A stretch of 22,063 nt of DNA from a bacterium. GTDB lineage: Bacteria > Lindowbacteria > 2-12-FULL-62-27. Below, piece after piece: positions 18,001 to 22,063 of the stretch. Numbering within the stretch: the first letter of the stretch is position 1; each line of letters starts with the position of its first letter. Both the position numbers and the translations under genes were made by a program. The notes below the pieces were generated by a model, which worked only from the letters and a program-made list of their open reading frames with translations, was not told where the DNA came from and searched no databases. The stretch lies in the NCBI GenBank assembly GCA_016202645.1, contig JACQOF010000041.1, forward strand, positions 1-22,063. Reading direction: 5' to 3'.

Positions 18001-21000
18001 ACGTCGTATTCCAGCGACGGCATACTCGTGAGGGCGAATTCGCGCTTCAATACGATCCGCGAAAACCTGGTCGAGGTCGGCGGAATCCGCGGGATATATC
18101 TGTTGTCCGGCGCGGATTACAACACAGTGACCTCAAACACCCTCCGCTCGAACACGACCGGCATGGAACTCACGTCCAGTCTGAACAATACCATCCTCAA
18201 CAACACAGCCAGATCCAATTCAAGCGGCTTTGAACTCTCGACCAGTTCCAACAACAACGTCCTGAGCGGAAACGTGTCGGACTCAAACACGACCTACGGG
18301 TTCTATTTCCAGACGACCTCCAACAACAACACCTGCAGCGGCAACACGGCGACGGCCAACGTCTCGCATGGAATTTACATCGACGAGGCCTCGAACAACC
18401 GCTTCGTCCGCAATCTCATCCAATCGAACAAACAGAACGGGATTCGGATCACGGGAACGGTGGTTGCCAGTACGAACAATGTCTTTATTCAGAATACGCT
18501 GGACTCCAACGTCGAATACCAGATTTATCTCATGCGGCAGGCGCTGTCGGACACGTTCCAGAAAAACAACTTCCGCGCCTCGCCCACCAATTCCGACAGC
18601 GTGGTGTACAACAGCACGAACAACACCTTCGATTTCACCCGAAACTGGTGGAACACGACGGACGAGGTGGCCATCGACCGGGCTATTTTTGACACGGCGG
18701 CCACCAAGCTCATCACATTTGGCGCCTATCGTCTCGGCATCGTTGACACCACCACGGGTGGCGACACGACGGCGCCGGGTCTGCCGGCGAGCATCACGCT
18801 GGACACAAGCGTGGTCGACCAGATCACGGTGACGTGGACGATCCCGACGGTGAACGAGGAGACGAACGGCGGGTCGGTGGGGTACAGCGGCGCGCGGGTG
18901 TACCGGCTGACGAACCTGGTTGACACGACTCAATGGGCCAACTCCGCCAACCTCGTGAGGATCGCAAGCTCGACGGAAACGACGTGGGCGGACACGGGCG
19001 CGACGGGCGGCAAGACCTACTACTACCGGCTGACCTCGCGGGACGCGGCGACGTTCGTGAACGAAAGCTTCTTCACCGACACCAAATTCGCGACATCCCT
19101 GCGGCGGACGAACTGGTACGTGAACGACACGTACACCGGCGCCGACTCGTTCACCTACGCGGGCGGGTCGGACACGTCCTACGGGGACGGGTCGGCCTCG
19201 AAGCCGTACCGAAGCGTTGCGAAGGCGATGCAGGTGGTGCAGGCCGGGGACACGGTGTGGGTGGACGCGGGGCTGTATACGGACACGTTCGTGTGGGTGA
19301 CGGCGACGGAGACGGCTGCGTTTGAGATCGACACCGACAACGTGGCGGTGATCGGCAAGGACTCGACGGCGACGATTTTCAACCCGCCGGACGCCAAGAC
19401 TCTCACGACCGCCTACGGCATCTACGCGGACTCGCAGATCGGGATATCGATTCGAAATCTCTGCGTGCAGGACGCCTACATCGGGATATACTTCCTCAAT
19501 GTGGATCAATCGTCCATCTCGGGCGACAGCCTGTCGTCCATGGGTTTTGACGGCCTGTACCTGCGGAATTCCGAAACGAACAGCATTAAAAACTGTCAGA
19601 TGGACGACAATGCGACGGACGGGCTAGCGATGATTCAGGGAAGCCACGGCAACACGGTGACTTCAAACTCGATCAGCGCCAACAACGATGACGGCCTGGT
19701 GCTGTCGGACTCGTCCTCCGGCAATACGATCTCGTCGAACACGATCTACGACAACGCCGGAAACGGCGTGGAGCTGGTCAGCGGGCCAAGCTCGAACACC
19801 TTTACGTCCAACACGATCGACTCGAACCTCAACGGCGTCAACTTCTTCACGGGCGGCGGATTCAAATTCAACGTCTTTCGCGGCAACTCGGCAAGCGGCA
19901 ACGCCAGCTACGGATTTTCCCTGTCGATCACCGACTCGGGCACGTTCACGGGCAACCGCGTGAACTCGAACGTCGTCGCCGGATTCAATCTCTCGGCATC
20001 GCAGATGAACGTCTTCGTCCAGAACGACGTGAACGCCAACGACACCGGCATCTTCATCCAGACGGGATTCTGCTTGAGCAACGTCATCGACAAGAACAAT
20101 TTCGGCCAGAACGACGTCAATCACATCTACAACAAAGGCGGCCTCATTCAGTCCTCCGGCCGCAACTGGTTCGGCTCGGCCGACAGCGTCACCATCAAGG
20201 CCGATATTTCCGACACGGCATCCGACTGGGATCCGTGGCGGCTGGGCGCGGTGGACACTGCATCGGGCGCGGACACGACGGCGCCGAAAGCGCCGGACAC
20301 GGCGGCGGTGATCGACACGACCGGCGGGAACATCAAGCTCGAGTGGTCGGCGGTGACGGCGAATGAGGAGGCGGCAAGCGGCGGAGTGGCGCTGTCGGGA
20401 TATCGCGTGTACCGCTCGCGCGTCAAGGACACATCGTCGTGGACGCGGATCGGGTCGACGGGGTCGGCGACGACGCAGTGGACGGACACGCAGACGTCGA
20501 ACCTCGGGTACTACTACCGCGTGACGGCGTTCGACACGGCGACGCCGTTTGAGAATGAGTCGTTCTTTTCGGATTCACAGCCGCTGGATACGGCGCCCGC
20601 GCCAGCGGTGGCGGGGCCGAAGACCTGGTACGTAAACGACACGTCGGCAGCCGGAGACTCGTACACATACGGCCTTGGGTCGGACACGAACGCGGGGGAT
20701 TCGCCGTCATTGCCGTTCCGGACGATCATCCAGGCGGTGGCGTCGGCGTCGGCCGGGGACACGATCTACATCGACGCGGGGATGTACGATTCGTACGTGC
20801 CGGTGAATTCGACCGACACGGCCGGGGTGAACATCACGAAGGACACGCTGGCGCTGATCGGGGTGGACTCGTCGGCGACGGTGATCAATCCGCCGGGGGT
20901 GATATCGGCGTTCACGGTGTACGGCATCTACGCCGACACGCAGACCGGACTTCTGGTGAAAAACATCGGGGTGACGAACGCGTACGTCGGCATTGAATTC

Positions 21001-22063
21001 TACAACGTGGACCGGTCGACCATCGAGAGCGACAGCGTGAGCTACTGCTGGAGCCGGGGGATCGAACTTCTCTACTCGGACACGAACACGGTCACCAAAA
21101 ACCGGGTCCGGGACGCGGGCACCGGGATCAACGTCGAATCGAGTTCCAACAACACGATCAGCAACAACTGGTCGGATTCGAACCAGCAGGCGGGGATTGC
21201 CCTCGTGACGGCGTCGAACAACACCTTGAGCGGGAACCGGTCCGATTCGAACCTGACCCACGGATTTGATCTCAACACGACGTCAAGCAACAACACCCTG
21301 ACCGACAACATCGCCGAATCGAACGCGCAGGTGGGCCTGCGGCTCAGCACCGGCACGGGCAACCGCCTGACCAGCAACACCGCCCGGCTGAACGGCCAGC
21401 ACGGCATCCAGCTTTCGGGCGGGTCGGGACTCACGGTCATGCGAAATGTCGCCGTTTCGAACGTCCAGCAGGGCATTTACCTGTCCGGTTCCTCGGACAA
21501 CACCCTCACGCAAAACGACGCCCGGTTGAACGGTCTCTATCAAATTTACATCGACGGCGCGGCCTCATCCGACACGGTACAAAAGAACAACATCGTGACG
21601 TCCGCGACGAATCCCGACAGCGGCTTGTTTAACGGATCGACGGCGGCGGGCAACAAATTCACGTTCACGCGCAACTGGTGGAACTCGACCGACACGGGGC
21701 GGATCAAACAGATGATCTATCAGAAGTCGAACGGCGATTCGGTGATCTGGCAGCCGTTCCGGCTGGGACAGGTCGACACGGCGGCGGGGGCAGACACAGT
21801 CGCGCCGAAAGCGCCGGACACGGCGGCGGTGTTGAAATCGGACACGAGCGTAGTTTTGGAGTGGACAGCGGTGACCACAAAGGAGGAGGGGACGGGGGGA
21901 CTTGGGGACTTGGGGGGATACAGAATATACCGCAGTCAGGTCAAAGACACGGCGTCGTGGATCAAGATCGCGTCGCTTGGAAATGTAATCCGATACGAAG
22001 ACACGACCGCCGTCAAAGGCACGACCTACTACTACCGCGTGACGGCGTTCGACACGTCGACGC
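6007..22063 (+). CDS. Giant secreted modular protein: Kelch propeller, Ig/FN3, lamin-tail-like domain, nine beta-helix + FN3 units (3'-truncated)
   Basis: One frame stays open for about 5,352 codons to the window edge. Numbering from GTT 6007: signal peptide 1-31 (RR n-region, core FFFVVALFTALITA, cleavage at ACA|ITW); six Kelch-type blades about 32-345 (repeated GDTIYIIGG-like strands with Gly-Gly); Ig-like about 348-446; FN3 about 447-548; lamin-tail-like about 553-728 (ILINEVLF, DEFVELWNSGD, AGWRI); a further beta domain to 838; then nine beta-helix/FN3 units from 839. The beta-helices resemble NosD/CASH carbohydrate-binding helices (NTVTGNTxxSN...YGI rungs). I see no catalytic residues, so adhesion, matrix or sugar binding is a better guess than lyase activity. 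Asp-Thr dipeptides are very frequent; Cys is rare. The start is unresolved: no ATG/GTG/TTG precedes the signal peptide in frame, and the first ATG (6124) would remove it and has no Shine-Dalgarno. The C-terminus and any sorting signal lie outside the window. Confidence 0.92.
6015..6054 (+). terminator. Intrinsic terminator after the 106-aa gene, inside the giant frame
   Basis: GAAT, bulged T, CCCGCCG (6015-6026) pairs with CGGCGGGATTC (6038-6048) around an 11-base loop (6027-6037), followed at once by six T (6049-6054). Seven consecutive GC pairs plus four AT/GC pairs and a U-tract make a textbook rho-independent terminator 7 bases after the small gene's stop. The same bases encode the start of the giant protein's signal peptide, so transcription of the giant gene probably depends on read-through, anti-termination or a ribosome opening the hairpin. 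Confidence 0.85.
8521..10179 (+). repeat. Unit 1 of the beta-helix/FN3 array (553 codons)
   Basis: Opens WYVNDTSTVGDS, then WRTISQAMTKVAAGETIYID, a beta-helix of PbH1/CASH-like rungs, the YQIYIAGASSSDTFQKNNI cap, NWWGDTDEAKIKAKIYQ, and a type A FN3 (NEETNGG, FVNESFF). It lacks the TETAGVNI insert of most units, a feature shared with unit 6. The helix core (about 8830-9560) is less GC-rich than the caps. Confidence 0.85.
10180..11586 (+). repeat. Unit 2 (469 codons)
   Basis: Opens WYVNDSATAADSYTYAGGSD, with KPFRTIPMAMSKAASGDTIY and the TETAGVNIDKDSI insert, about five rungs, cap NYWTATDSSRIRQMIYQ, then type B FN3 (GGYRVWRS, FENQSFYSDSQP). Shortest complete unit; the length difference comes from rung number. 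Confidence 0.85.
11587..13020 (+). repeat. Unit 3 (478 codons)
   Basis: N-cap variant SYTYGLGSDTNAGDSPSLP, nearly identical in DNA to unit 9. The C-cap is the short variant NWFGSADSAAISAKISD with DWDPWRL, shared with unit 8, and no YQIYIDG segment. FN3 type B; its DNA is nearly identical to that of unit 4 over about 70 bases (12702-12772 against 14229-14299). Confidence 0.85.
13021..14547 (+). repeat. Unit 4 (509 codons)
   Basis: N-cap DNA 13109-13180 nearly matches 14641-14712 of unit 5. The helix has about six very regular rungs of 22-26 residues (about 13541-13960), the most DNA-alike rungs of the array. Cap NYWNSTDTGRIKQMIYQ, FN3 type B (GYRVYRSAVKDTSSW). Confidence 0.85.
14548..16086 (+). 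repeat. Unit 5 (513 codons)
   Basis: Opens WYVNDTWTADDSYTYAGGSD with an inserted QTGSNIG before KPFRTI. About eight rungs, YQIYIDGASSSDTTQKNNI, cap NYWNTTDDTKIRNQIYQ, then type A FN3 (VTEETNGGSVGYAGFKIYRM, FVNESFF), unlike units 4 and 6 on either side. Confidence 0.85.
16087..17511 (+). repeat. Unit 6 (475 codons)
   Basis: Opens WYLNDTYLSTDSFTYAGGSD and, like unit 1, lacks the TETAGVNI insert (reads AETFVIDTDYIRIEGVDS). Cap NYWKTTDSLAIDAVIVQ with SNGDSVIWQPFRLG, then type B FN3. So the N-half resembles unit 1 while the C-half resembles units 2 and 4. Confidence 0.85.
17512..19113 (+). repeat. Unit 7 (534 codons)
   Basis: Standard N-cap (SYTYAGGSDT, RPFRTIPMAM, TETAGVNIDKDSM), then one of the longest helices. 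Distinct C-cap NWWNTTDEVAIDRAIFD with TKLITFGAYRLG in place of SNGDSVIWQPFRLG, followed by type A FN3 (NEETNGGSVGYSGARVYRL, FVNESFF). Confidence 0.85.
19114..20625 (+). repeat. Unit 8 (504 codons)
   Basis: Opens WYVNDTYTGADSFTYAGGSD; the helix ends with the short cap NWFGSADSVTIKADISD and DWDPWRLG, shared only with unit 3, then type B FN3 (GYRVYRSRVKDTSSW, FENESFFSDSQP). Confidence 0.85.
20626..22063 (+). repeat. Unit 9 (cut by the window edge inside its FN3 domain)
   Basis: N-cap as in unit 3 (SYTYGLGSDTNAGDSPSLP) but C-cap as in unit 4 (NWWNSTDTGRIKQMIYQ), a clear mosaic. FN3 type B runs to TTYYYRVTAFDTST at the last base, about ten residues short of the usual domain end, so further sequence or units follow. 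Confidence 0.85.

Noticed and set aside
18283-19509. 408-codon minus-strand frame (also 11533-12528, 15934-16572 and others)
   Set aside because: Arg/Val-rich antisense shadows of the GC-rich giant gene, without domains or start signals.

Overview
This is a GC-rich bacterial window with every supported gene on the + strand. It has two unlike halves: a compact housekeeping operon (1-4944), and a giant modular surface-type gene (about 6007 to beyond the right edge) preceded by a small gene of unknown function. No taxonomic marker is decisive. The gene order (aroQ, M24 peptidase, efp, accB, accC) occurs in several phyla. The signal peptide and beta-helix/FN3 architecture suit a free-living bacterium with very large exported proteins, possibly an uncultured lineage, but that is inference.

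Operon, 1-4944: aroC (5' end cut by the window), aroQ, an M24B Xaa-Pro peptidase, efp, accB and accC. Genes overlap by 4 bp or are 0-4 bp apart, so co-transcription and translational coupling are likely. The first two act late and mid-way in the shikimate pathway, the next two in peptide turnover and translation, and the last two in fatty-acid initiation. Two neighbouring products lack the residue their family is known for. EF-P has Met at position 34 in a loop without PGKG, and the BCCP-like AccB has Asp108 where biotin-accepting Lys is expected. AccC looks fully intact.

Intergenic region, 4945-5686: no supported gene. It includes an AT-rich stretch (about 5185-5540), short direct repeats and, at its end, a sigma70-like promoter (5624-5652) and a near-perfect Shine-Dalgarno for the next gene.

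5687-6007 encodes a 106-residue, probably all-beta, leaderless protein of unknown function. It is followed at once by a textbook intrinsic terminator (6015-6054).

From about 6007 to the right edge (22063) one frame stays open for about 5,350 codons. It encodes a signal peptide, a six-bladed Kelch-like propeller, Ig-like and FN3 domains, a lamin-tail-like domain, another beta domain, and then nine tandem units of 469-553 residues. Each unit is a right-handed beta-helix (NosD/CASH-like rungs) followed by one FN3 domain. The gene continues past the window. Its 5' end is peculiar: the signal-peptide frame has no ATG, GTG or TTG start, and the upstream gene's terminator lies inside the signal-peptide coding sequence. 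The units are mosaics of a few cap and FN3 types, which suggests module shuffling.
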